Source: Oligoflexia bacterium (GTDB taxonomy: Bacteria; Bdellovibrionota; UBA1018). From it: 6,280 nt of DNA. The translations under genes were made by a program, and so were the position numbers. The notes beneath the pieces were generated by a model. That model was not told where the DNA came from. It did no database searches and saw only the letters and a program-made list of their open reading frames with translations. Location of the stretch: the NCBI GenBank assembly GCA_025352185.1, contig JANXTV010000493.1:1-6280 (forward strand). Direction: 5' to 3'. Below, piece by piece: positions 1 through 6,189 of this stretch. Position 1 is the first letter of the stretch, and the number at the start of each line of letters is the position of its first letter.

Positions 1-732
1 AAGAAGCTCGTCGCCGTCGCGGCCGTCATCTTGCTCGCGACGACGCTGGCCGCGAGTCTCTATCTCACGAAGCGGAATGCGTTTCGCGCCCAAGCTTCCG
101 AAGCGCTCTTTAAAGCGCGGCAAACCCTCGGAAAAGAAACGAAGGCTTACGCCGAAACGTTAAAGCCCGCGGAGAAGGTTACGGAGAAAAAACCAGACGC
201 GAAAAGCGCGAAGGCCGATCCTAAAAAAGACGTGAAGAAAGCCGAACCCGCCCTACCGGATACTTCGTTTGCGAAGTTTGATGTCAATGCGACTTTACCT
301 ACGGGAGTGAAAGCACTCGAGAAGGTCGCCGAAGAATTTGCCGGAACTCAGGCCGGATTCGATGCGAAGATGCAGCTGGGCGCGCTCTATTTCGACCATG
401 CCCCTCGTGCGGGAGCGTACGAGTCGGCGGCGCACTGGTTTGACCTCGCGTCTTCTACCGCTCCGTCGAACGACCAGTCGATCGCGGCCCTCTATAATCT
501 GGCGTATGCCCAGGAAGCCCTCGGCCGCTGCGCCGATTCGGTGAAGACTTTTGACCGGGCGCTGAACTCGGGAAGCGGCCCGCTCCTCGCCGACCTCCTT
601 CGCGGTAAAGCCCGTTGCCAGGAAACACTCGGAGATAAAGCGGCGGCAAAAGCCACGTACGAAAATATTCTAAAGGTCCTTCCGAACACCGAGGCCTCGA
701 AATTTGCTGAAATGAAGAAAGCCTCGCTATGA
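1..732 (+). CDS. YfgM-like membrane-anchored TPR protein, 5'-truncated
   Basis: The frame is open from base 1 to a TGA at 730-732, giving 243 visible residues; the true start lies upstream of the window. A TTG at base 31 lies inside the membrane helix and is not a credible start. Numbering from base 1, residues about 3-22 form one hydrophobic helix preceded by Lys-Lys. A Lys/Ala/Glu-rich linker follows at about 45-85, then a helical C-terminal domain with TPR-like pairs at about 120-150, 160-193 and 198-231 (for example ALYNLAYAQEALG and LLRGKARCQETLGDKAAA). An N-terminal anchor plus periplasmic TPRs, directly upstream of a BamB-like gene, matches YfgM, which in E. coli associates with the SecYEG translocon and periplasmic chaperones. 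The gene overlaps the next one by ATGA (729-732). The TPR fold is well supported; the YfgM role is inferred from architecture and synteny. Any other membrane-anchored TPR scaffold is the alternative. Confidence 0.75.
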   Translation, partial: KKLVAVAAVILLATTLAASLYLTKRNAFRAQASEALFKARQTLGKETKAYAETLKPAEKVTEKKPDAKSAKADPKKDVKKAEPALPDTSFAKFDVNATLPTGVKALEKVAEEFAGTQAGFDAKMQLGALYFDHAPRAGAYESAAHWFDLASSTAPSNDQSIAALYNLAYAQEALGRCADSVKTFDRALNSGSGPLLADLLRGKARCQETLGDKAAAKATYENILKVLPNTEASKFAEMKKASL

Positions 733-1907
733 TTCGAATTCTCCTCGGTGGACTCCTCGCACTTTCAGTTTTCGCAGGCTGCGCCGGAAAAAATATCCAC
801 CGGGACTTAACGGTCGATACGAAAGTCCTCACCCGGGGATGGACTTATCCGACGCACGGAGCGTTCGATGCGAATGACCGTGGGTTTGAATATTCGGGAT
901 CCGTTCTCTACGAAAATACCCTCATTTTCGGGAGCGCCTCCCAAGGCGTGACCTCGCTCTATCCTTCACTCCTCCGGGTTCGCTGGACCTTTCCCGTTTC
1001 AAACGGAGTCATCAGTGAACTTGCGGTTGAAAAAAAGAGCCTCTACTTCGGTGGCGGAGACGGGTTCTTCTATTGCCTGAACGCCGATACGGGAAAGCTT
1101 AACTGGAAGTACGAGACGAAACAGTCCCTCGTCTCGAAACCGACGATCTCGGGTGGTCGGGTGTTCATTTCGACCGCCGACGACGCGATTTACGCTTTCG
1201 ACGCGGGCACCGGGAAGTGGCTCTGGAATTATAAACGCCGTACTCCCCAAACCGCGACGATCCACGCGGCGTCCACGCCGCTCGTCGACGGTGGAGAGGT
1301 TCTGGCCGGAATGAGTGACGGGTTTCTCGTCGCAGTTTCGCTCGAAGACGGAACTTTAAAGTGGGAGCGGAAGCTCCAGGTCACAAGTAAGTTTACTGAC
1401 GTCGATGCGGGCCCGGTACTCTACGGCGATACAGTTTTCGTTCCGTCGTACGACGGCGCCCTTTATTCCTTAAAACGAAAGGGCGGCGATACGCTCTGGC
1501 GTTTCGATGCCGGCGGCGCCCGAAAAGTCACGCTGGATGACCAGGTGATTTTCCTGCCGTCGAGTAACGGGACGGTCTACGCGCTATCCCGGGCAAACGC
1601 AAAAGTCCTTTGGCAGTTCGACCTCGACCGAGGCGTACCGACGCAAGTGATCGCCACCGATCGATACGCGATTTTCGCCTCGTCCCACCAGTACCTTTAC
1701 GTCGTGGACAAGGTAACCGGGAAGGGACTCTACCGTTATAACGTCGGCGACGGCGCCGGATTCTCGAGTAATCCGACTTACGATAAAGAAGGCCAGCAGT
1801 TCTTCCTCCTTTCGATGGCGGGGAATCTTTTCCAGTTTAAGATCCGCAAAGCCGGCGCACGTGATCCTGACCTCTACCGGTTCGAAAGCGCTTACCTCAC
1901 GAAATGA
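729..1907 (+). CDS. bamB: BamB-like outer-membrane assembly lipoprotein (PQQ-type beta-propeller)
   Basis: This 392-residue protein has a lipoprotein signal peptide: Arg3, a hydrophobic core at residues 4-16, and a lipobox ending VFAGC with Cys18 as the lipidation site. The -3 residue is Phe, which is a little unusual. The rest is built of PQQ/propeller blades with the pattern G-x-[LVI]-[YF]-[AC]-[LF]-(D)-x-x-(T)G-K-x-x-W. They lie at about residues 72-90, 111-130, 151-170, 197-216, 242-261, 280-299, 320-339 and 364-385, as in DGFFYCLNADTGKLNWKYE and DDAIYAFDAGTGKWLWNY. Eight blades and about 390 residues are the usual size of BamB, the BAM-complex lipoprotein that binds BamA and helps insert outer-membrane beta-barrels from the periplasmic side. 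The ATG lies in an ATGA overlap with the upstream TPR gene, an arrangement that parallels E. coli yfgM-bamB. A different PQQ-repeat lipoprotein is possible, but the neighbour favours BamB. Confidence 0.82.
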   Translation: MIRILLGGLLALSVFAGCAGKNIHRDLTVDTKVLTRGWTYPTHGAFDANDRGFEYSGSVLYENTLIFGSASQGVTSLYPSLLRVRWTFPVSNGVISELAVEKKSLYFGGGDGFFYCLNADTGKLNWKYETKQSLVSKPTISGGRVFISTADDAIYAFDAGTGKWLWNYKRRTPQTATIHAASTPLVDGGEVLAGMSDGFLVAVSLEDGTLKWERKLQVTSKFTDVDAGPVLYGDTVFVPSYDGALYSLKRKGGDTLWRFDAGGARKVTLDDQVIFLPSSNGTVYALSRANAKVLWQFDLDRGVPTQVIATDRYAIFASSHQYLYVVDKVTGKGLYRYNVGDGAGFSSNPTYDKEGQQFFLLSMAGNLFQFKIRKAGARDPDLYRFESAYLTK

Positions 1908-2974
1908 TCTCGCCGGGGGAGTGGACCACATTCCGCCGCTCCGCACGTTACGCCGGAAACGGCATTGGACGCTCGACCACGGTCGAGCAATTACGTAACC
2001 TCACGATCTCACCCGAGGCCGCGAAATATTCCGTGGATAGTTACGGAACCGGGCGCCTCATCGAGGATCTCGAAAAGAAATTTTCGAAGCAGTTTGGAAA
2101 ACCAGCGGCGGCCTTCTTTCCGTCGGGGATCATGGCCCAGCTCGCGGCCCACGCCGTTCACGCGTCCCGGTCGAAATCGAAACTTCTAGCCCTTCACCCG
2201 TTGAGCCACCTCGCGGCGGATGAGGAGGAGGCATTTCGTTTTGCGCTCGCGCTGCGAGCCGTGCCGACGGACGAACTCGGACGCCCGGTAAAAGTATCGG
2301 ACCGTGCGAAGCGGAAGTGTGCGACCCACATCGAGATCCCGCTCCGGAATTCCTTTTACTTCGTTCCCGAGTGGAAGGAGTTACTCGCGGCGGTGAAAAC
2401 CGCACGAAAAACCTCGGATGCGGTCCACCTCGACGGCGCCCGAATTTGGGAATGTGCGCCTTATTTTAAAAAATCCCTGCGCGAAATTGCGCGGCCGTTC
2501 GACTCGGTCTACGTCTCGTTCTATAAGGGGGTCGGCGCGATTTCGGGGGCAATGCTCCTCGGAGACGCCCCGTTCATCGCCGAGGCAAAGCGCTGGCGAA
2601 AGCGTTTCGGCGGAACCCTCGTCACGCAGTTTCCTTCGCTCGTTTCGGTTCACCAAAAATACCGGGAGAACGGTTCGAAGTTTCCGGCGTTCCACCGTAA
2701 GGCACAGGAGATCGCGGCCGTGTTCACGAACCTCGGTTACGAATGTAGACCCGCCGTGCCCCGCTCGAACGCGTTTTGCGTGATCCTCTCGCGTTCGGCT
2801 CCGGATCTACGCGAGAAGGCGTTTCGGACGGCCCGGAAGCACGGGCTCTTCCTCGGCCTGCGCCCCTTTCGGCATGCCGTTACGCGGGAATGGATCTTCG
2901 AGTTTTCTGCCGACGAGGAAACCCTCCGGGTGCCGACCGCCCTCTTTTCGAAGGTTATCGGGGAAATTTTTTAA
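1904..2974 (+). CDS. PLP-dependent threonine aldolase / beta-eliminating lyase family protein
   Basis: This 356-residue cytosolic protein has the fold-type I PLP signature of the beta-eliminating lyase family (threonine aldolases, tryptophanase relatives). Visible elements are VDSYGTG at 44-50; FFPSGIMAQ at 71-79, the phosphate-cradle loop; His102 in PLSHLAADEEE, placed like the His that stacks on the PLP ring; HLDGAR at 175-180, whose Asp177 would contact the pyridine nitrogen; and SFYKGVGAISG at 205-215, with Lys208 as the Schiff-base lysine. All catalytic elements appear intact. The exact subtype resembles a set of bacterial 'threonine aldolase-like' proteins with FFPSGxMAQ and VSFYKGxG motifs rather than classic LtaE, which begins DLRSDTVT. 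The reaction is therefore uncertain: aldol cleavage of a beta-hydroxy amino acid to glycine plus aldehyde is the default guess. The start sits in an ATGA overlap with the bamB-like stop, with no clear Shine-Dalgarno, so translation is probably coupled. No terminator is obvious after it. Confidence 0.8.
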   Translation: MISPGEWTTFRRSARYAGNGIGRSTTVEQLRNLTISPEAAKYSVDSYGTGRLIEDLEKKFSKQFGKPAAAFFPSGIMAQLAAHAVHASRSKSKLLALHPLSHLAADEEEAFRFALALRAVPTDELGRPVKVSDRAKRKCATHIEIPLRNSFYFVPEWKELLAAVKTARKTSDAVHLDGARIWECAPYFKKSLREIARPFDSVYVSFYKGVGAISGAMLLGDAPFIAEAKRWRKRFGGTLVTQFPSLVSVHQKYRENGSKFPAFHRKAQEIAAVFTNLGYECRPAVPRSNAFCVILSRSAPDLREKAFRTARKHGLFLGLRPFRHAVTREWIFEFSADEETLRVPTALFSKVIGEIF

Positions 2975-3057
2975 GAATTCGTCTTTTCGTGCATCCGAAT
3001 CCGCACGGGATACGTCTAACGGATAGAACTGCTCATTTAAACCAAACAGGATAACCC
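2975..3057 (+). promoter_or_regulatory. Intergenic region upstream of the sigma-factor operon, candidate promoter
   Basis: These 83 bases separate the lyase gene from the next operon and are less GC-rich than the flanking genes. A clear Shine-Dalgarno AGGA lies at 3048-3051, six bases before the ATG at 3058, which fixes that start. CGTCTAA at 3013-3019 resembles an ECF-type -10 element, and TAGAAC at 3024-3029 resembles a weak housekeeping -10, but I find no convincing -35 at the right distance for either. An imperfect inverted repeat (CGTGC 2988-2992, GCACG 3003-3007) is present, with no T tract after it, so it is not a normal terminator. A promoter here is inferred from the change of operon, not demonstrated. 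Confidence 0.3.
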
Positions 3058-3561
3058 ATGAAATCCCTCCGAAGCCTCTATCTCGTCGTACTCTTTAGCT
3101 TATTTTCCGCACTTCCGCTTTTCGCCGATGAACCAGCGAACGACGTCCCCGCGGATAAGAGCTCTTTTTCGTTAAATATTGGGTCCGGAGGCGCGAGAGG
3201 GGAGCACGCCATCGACTGGGAAGGAATTCTCATCCCATTTGGAATTTTCGTCATGATCGGTACGCTCGTTTACCTCCGGGGCCGGGCACGTATCCAGATT
3301 AACCAAGCCCGGATGGATACCATTAAGGTCCTGGCCGAGAAGGGCCAACCCATTCCGGAGGGTCTACTCACGGCCGGCACCGAACCCGAGACCAGTCGTC
3401 ACTTGCCAATGGGAAAAGCGGTACGTCAGCTCGGCGTCGGCATCGCCTTCGTCCTTTACTTTATGCAGACGGATAAACACGGCGGCTTCTGGGCCATCGG
3501 TGTCGCGTTAATCATCATCGGGCTCGGGAATATCTGGCTCGCGAAAAAAGCGAAGGCGTAG
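3058..3561 (+). CDS. DUF6249-like membrane protein with signal peptide
   Basis: This 167-residue protein begins with a signal peptide (basic start MKSLR, hydrophobic core at 7-20, likely cleavage after LFA at residue 23). A short acidic/Gly-rich stretch follows, then hydrophobic helices at about 56-73, 121-137 and 143-161, ending in a basic tail AKKAKA. Between the first and second helix is a basic amphipathic segment with the phrase EKGQPIPEGLL at 94-104. A membrane helix, then an 'xxGxxIPxxLL' segment, then a helical hairpin is the layout I associate with DUF6249 proteins, which are small inner-membrane proteins of unknown function. The match is from memory and not searched. The gene has a good Shine-Dalgarno (AGGA, spacing 6) and ends 28 bases before the ECF sigma gene, so the two are probably cotranscribed. 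It may act in sensing or in holding the sigma factor at the membrane, but nothing in the sequence proves this. Confidence 0.72.
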   Translation: MKSLRSLYLVVLFSLFSALPLFADEPANDVPADKSSFSLNIGSGGARGEHAIDWEGILIPFGIFVMIGTLVYLRGRARIQINQARMDTIKVLAEKGQPIPEGLLTAGTEPETSRHLPMGKAVRQLGVGIAFVLYFMQTDKHGGFWAIGVALIIIGLGNIWLAKKAKA

Positions 3562-3589
3562 AGCGTCCCGACTGACTCAAGAGTAAACC

Positions 3590-4156
3590 ATGAGTAACCG
3601 AGAAGACCCACTCGAGCGGACGCGCATCGAAAACGCCGTCCGCGGGGACCGCGAAGCGTTTCGCGTCCTCGTCCTCGATCACCAATCCGAGATTCGCAGT
3701 CACCTACGACGCCTCACCGGATTCGATAACGCCCGCGCCGACGATCTCGCACAAGAAGTTTTTATCCAGGTCTTCGCGAAACTTTCGAGTTTCCGGTTTC
3801 AGTCGAGTTTTCGAAGCTGGCTCTACCGTCTCGCGACCAACGCTTTTCTCGATGACCTGCGGAAACGGAAATCCCGAACCACCGCGACCGAAACCGAAAT
3901 GGAGGCGGACGAGGGGACGTATGAAGGGGACGCCGAGCGGAAGATGGATCTCCGGTCGGCCCTCGACCGGGCCCTCGCGGCTCTCCGCGCCGAGCAGCGT
4001 ACCGCGATTCTCCTGACGGCACTGGAAGAATTCACGTCCGACGAAGCGGCGGAGATCATGAAAATACCGATCGGTACTTTAAAGAGCCACGTCCTACGTG
4101 GTAAGATAGAAATGCAGTCCGTACTCAGTCGTTACGGATTTGAGGTGGCATTATGA
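3590..4156 (+). CDS. ECF-family RNA polymerase sigma factor (sigma-70 family)
   Basis: At 188 residues this has the usual size and two-domain layout of an extracytoplasmic-function sigma factor. Region 2 spans about 23-95. It includes the core-binding motif DDLAQEVFIQVF (51-62) and the -10 recognition helix FRSWLYRLATNAFLDDLRKR (74-93). An acidic linker follows (about 97-118, rich in Thr/Glu/Asp). Region 4 spans about 122-182, with the helix-turn-helix SDEAAEIMKIPIGTLKSHVLRGK (150-172, with the recognition helix from about Pro160). There is no region 1.1 or 3. The ATG at 3590 is preceded by AAGAG at 3579-3583, six bases upstream. The stop overlaps the next start by ATGA, so the downstream membrane protein is translationally coupled, the usual arrangement for a sigma/anti-sigma pair. 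Identity as an ECF sigma is secure; the ECF group and regulon are not determinable here. Confidence 0.95.
   Translation: MSNREDPLERTRIENAVRGDREAFRVLVLDHQSEIRSHLRRLTGFDNARADDLAQEVFIQVFAKLSSFRFQSSFRSWLYRLATNAFLDDLRKRKSRTTATETEMEADEGTYEGDAERKMDLRSALDRALAALRAEQRTAILLTALEEFTSDEAAEIMKIPIGTLKSHVLRGKIEMQSVLSRYGFEVAL
4142..4145 (+). promoter_or_regulatory. Shine-Dalgarno for the candidate anti-sigma gene
   Basis: GAGG followed by TGG, seven bases before the ATG at 4153, lies inside the last codons of the sigma gene. Together with the ATGA overlap it suggests that the candidate anti-sigma is translated efficiently in step with the sigma factor. Confidence 0.65.
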
Positions 4157-4506
4157 GTGATGAAAAAAACGGAAATCCCGACGCAAAAAAGGGCGAGATG
4201 AATCTCGAGTCCCTGCTTCGTCAGCCGGCGGCGCGGATCGAAGACTTCGGCTTCACCGACCGGGTGCTGCGAAACCTACCGCCGCCGGAAGCGTCCGCCG
4301 CAACCCTCCCGTGGTACGCACGGCTGGATCTCGGTGGGATTGAATTCGTTTCGATCGCGCTCGGGGGGACGTACTTTCTTTCGAAGTTCTCGAACGCCCC
4401 GAAACTGATTCTAGAGAGCGTACTGAGCAGCACCGGACTTCTGGTAGGACTGGCTCTCTACGCGGTTTATTCCTTTATTTATGATCCCGCACTCGATGCG
4501 GTTTAG
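4153..4506 (+). CDS. Small two-helix membrane protein, candidate anti-sigma factor
   Basis: This 117-residue protein has a polar N-terminal segment (1-55) and two hydrophobic helices at about 61-79 and 91-110. With an even number of helices both ends lie on the same side, most simply the cytoplasm. The N-terminal segment contains IEDFGFTDRVLRNLPPPE (29-46), a 'D-x-GFTxRVxxxLP' phrase common near the N-terminus of small membrane proteins encoded next to ECF sigma factors. The zinc-binding HxxxCxxC motif of ZAS anti-sigma factors is absent, so if it is an anti-sigma it is not of that type. It has a strong Shine-Dalgarno (GAGG at 4142-4145, spacing 7) and its ATG overlaps the sigma stop (4153-4156). 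Its stop overlaps the stop of the convergent minus-strand gene by 4 bases. The anti-sigma role is inferred from position and topology. Confidence 0.7.
   Translation: MSDEKNGNPDAKKGEMNLESLLRQPAARIEDFGFTDRVLRNLPPPEASAATLPWYARLDLGGIEFVSIALGGTYFLSKFSNAPKLILESVLSSTGLLVGLALYAVYSFIYDPALDAV
4487..4504 (+). terminator. Weak candidate intrinsic terminator inside the last codons
   Basis: CCGCA (4487-4491) and TGCGG (4497-4501) form a 5-base-pair GC-rich stem with a 5-base loop, followed by only three T residues. It sits at the very end of the sigma operon, where a terminator would be useful because the convergent gene leaves no intergenic room. The stem is short and the T tract poor, so it may be chance. 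On the minus strand it is not followed by T residues. Confidence 0.25.
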
Positions 4507-6071
4507 AACAGGTCCGGATCCATGAGCGAATATTCGATCTGGTAGGATCGACCCATGCGGTCGACGGAGTCGTTAAATATCCCGTCCATTCTCGGATCCT
4601 CCATCGTCATTTGGAGAATCCGCCCGAAGGTGAAGAAGTTCACTTCCGTCGTCGTGCCCCAATCGTCGCCGAGCGCTTCGACCATTTCTTTCGGCACGTC
4701 GAGGGGGGCTGCGTCCGTGACCCATTTCTTTATCTGGTCGGGGCGTAACGCACGAATCGCTCGGGCCATTTCTGGATTTCGGGTCGCGAGCGCAATCGGC
4801 GTGCGACGTAAAATTAAACTCTCCCAGATTTCCTTGATCGACGCTGTCGGCGCAATCTTTCGGGCCTGATTCACCGTCTGGGCCGCGACCGAGAAAAGGA
4901 CTCGGTGGAGGTAGAACGGGTCGCCACTCAGTTGTTCGGGGTCGAGTCCCGTCACCTCGATCGCCTTATTTTCATGGCTGAGGATCGCCGCCCCTTTCGC
5001 TTCGGTAGCATCGAAGTAGCGGTTCCCCTTTCGGAGTCTCTTCGTCAGGGGCATTTCGAGAAGGCGTTCAATCACGGCTTTCGACTTCGTTTCGGGGACG
5101 CCCGAACCTCGGAGCATCGCGTGGACCGAATTCACTCCCCAGGGTGAAAAATCCTGGATAAGGAGGGGAGCCTTCGAAACTTTCTTGAGCCCTTTCCATT
5201 CATTTTCGCGCCAGAGGGTTTCGCGAAATGCTTCGACGAGGCCGACTAGAATATCATCCGTAAAGCGTTCGTCCGAAAGGGTTCGCTTTAAATCGCCGAG
5301 CAAAGCCGAATTCTTCGAGAGGGCGTGGGCTTTCAGAATGTCCTTCAGTGGGATCAGGAGGATCGAATCGCCGTCCCGTACCGAGTTCTTCGAGAGCTGC
5401 GTGCCGGGAAATCTTTTTAGGTAACTTAGGCTATGCGCCGGAGAAATCGCGTGGATCGTGATCGCGGCGTCCTCGACCTTCCCCCCCAGGGCCTTTAGCT
5501 CCCGAACGGCCTTATGGGTTGCAAAGCTGATCAGAGAGTCGATATCGCCATCGGTGACTTGGGCCGCGCGACCCCATTCCCAGAGGAAGGGGATTTTTTT
5601 CCGATCGATCTCTTTCGCGAGGGCAGCCCATTTCTTTTCCATCATCCAGGGAAGAATCCGCGTATAGAGACCGCCCTCGTAATCTTGGCCACTGATACTC
5701 CAGAGGGTTGCCACGGTTTTTCCTTCGTGCGTTTGCTCGAAGAAACTAATCTGCCGCGGAGAAATGCGCTCGCCGAGCGCAGCGTACTCGGTCACTTGCG
5801 TAGTCGAAAGAATTCCCCGCCTCGACATTTCCTGGAGCGCGAACATCTGCTGGTGATTCAGGAGGATCGAACATTCGCCCGAACGTAAATCGTAGTGACG
5901 AAGGGTATTCGCGCTTTTCCAGCCGCCGGGGGAGGACTCCCATTCGAGCTGGAGCCCTCCCTGCGACAGGGCCGCCGCGGCGTAGACCGTATGGACGACC
6001 GTATCGGCCGTGGCCCCGAGCGGAACGATCGCGGAAAGGGCGACCGCGAGGATTTTAAGAAAGAGGTCCAT
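4503..6071 (-). CDS. Large secreted protein of unknown function, possible GNAT/acyl-synthase-like N-terminal half
   Basis: The ATG at 6071-6069 is chosen because it opens a good Sec signal peptide: a hydrophobic core from about residue 3 to 19, and cleavage after GATA at residue 22. The frame is open further upstream to 6224, but that extension is polar, overlaps the divergent gene and would bury the signal peptide. The product is 522 residues and ends MDPDLF. I do not recognise the family with certainty. Residues about 115-232 run KTVATLWSISG, then LPWMMEK (140-146), EWGRAAQ (165-171), a helix, and ITIHAISPAHSLSYLKRFPG (204-223). That order recalls GNAT-like acyl-homoserine-lactone and FeeM-type N-acyl synthases, where a Glu-x-Gly-Arg motif precedes a late beta strand and a helix with a Tyr. 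Residues 250-522 are mostly helical, charged and unmatched. Only two Cys are seen (67 and none obvious later apart from scattered positions), so disulfides are not a feature. The start has GAAGG directly against the ATG, an unusual spacing. It is probably monocistronic. Confidence 0.8.
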   Translation of the reverse strand: MDLFLKILAVALSAIVPLGATADTVVHTVYAAAALSQGGLQLEWESSPGGWKSANTLRHYDLRSGECSILLNHQQMFALQEMSRRGILSTTQVTEYAALGERISPRQISFFEQTHEGKTVATLWSISGQDYEGGLYTRILPWMMEKKWAALAKEIDRKKIPFLWEWGRAAQVTDGDIDSLISFATHKAVRELKALGGKVEDAAITIHAISPAHSLSYLKRFPGTQLSKNSVRDGDSILLIPLKDILKAHALSKNSALLGDLKRTLSDERFTDDILVGLVEAFRETLWRENEWKGLKKVSKAPLLIQDFSPWGVNSVHAMLRGSGVPETKSKAVIERLLEMPLTKRLRKGNRYFDATEAKGAAILSHENKAIEVTGLDPEQLSGDPFYLHRVLFSVAAQTVNQARKIAPTASIKEIWESLILRRTPIALATRNPEMARAIRALRPDQIKKWVTDAAPLDVPKEMVEALGDDWGTTTEVNFFTFGRILQMTMEDPRMDGIFNDSVDRMGRSYQIEYSLMDPDLF

Positions 6072-6189
6072 CCTTCTTTTATCGGAGGGTGGACGACCGG
6101 GCTTGATGAATGACTCCCCCGATACACGACAAAAGAGCCAATTTACTGACATTCCTTTCGGTGAAGAATCCCCGTACTCTAAATGAATC
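6072..6189. promoter_or_regulatory. Divergent intergenic region between two exported-protein genes
   Basis: These 118 bases lie between divergent ATGs and must hold the promoters for both if both genes are transcribed from here. On the minus strand TTCTTC and TAAATT with a 17-base gap make a weak housekeeping-type candidate, at about 6169-6164 and 6146-6141. On the plus strand TACTCT at 6175-6180 could be a -10, but it lies only 9 bases before the ATG and lacks a spaced -35, which would imply a near-leaderless message. No strong operator palindrome is visible. Confidence 0.3.

Noticed and set aside
31..33. TTG as the start of the TPR protein
   Set aside because: It lies within the membrane helix, and the frame stays open to the window edge with Lys-Lys and more hydrophobic residues upstream, so the gene is truncated by the window.
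2988..3007. Inverted repeat CGTGC/GCACG as a terminator after the lyase gene
   Set aside because: The stem is only five strong base pairs with a ten-base loop and no T tract follows on either strand.
2776..3054. A 92-residue plus-strand frame crossing the end of the lyase gene
   Set aside because: It is out of frame with the lyase over most of its length, has no recognisable motif, and its composition is that of a shadow frame.
4555..5888. Plus-strand open frames opposite the secreted protein
   Set aside because: They are Arg/Ser/Pro-rich shadow translations with no domain signatures, lying antisense to a long frame that has a signal peptide and normal protein composition.
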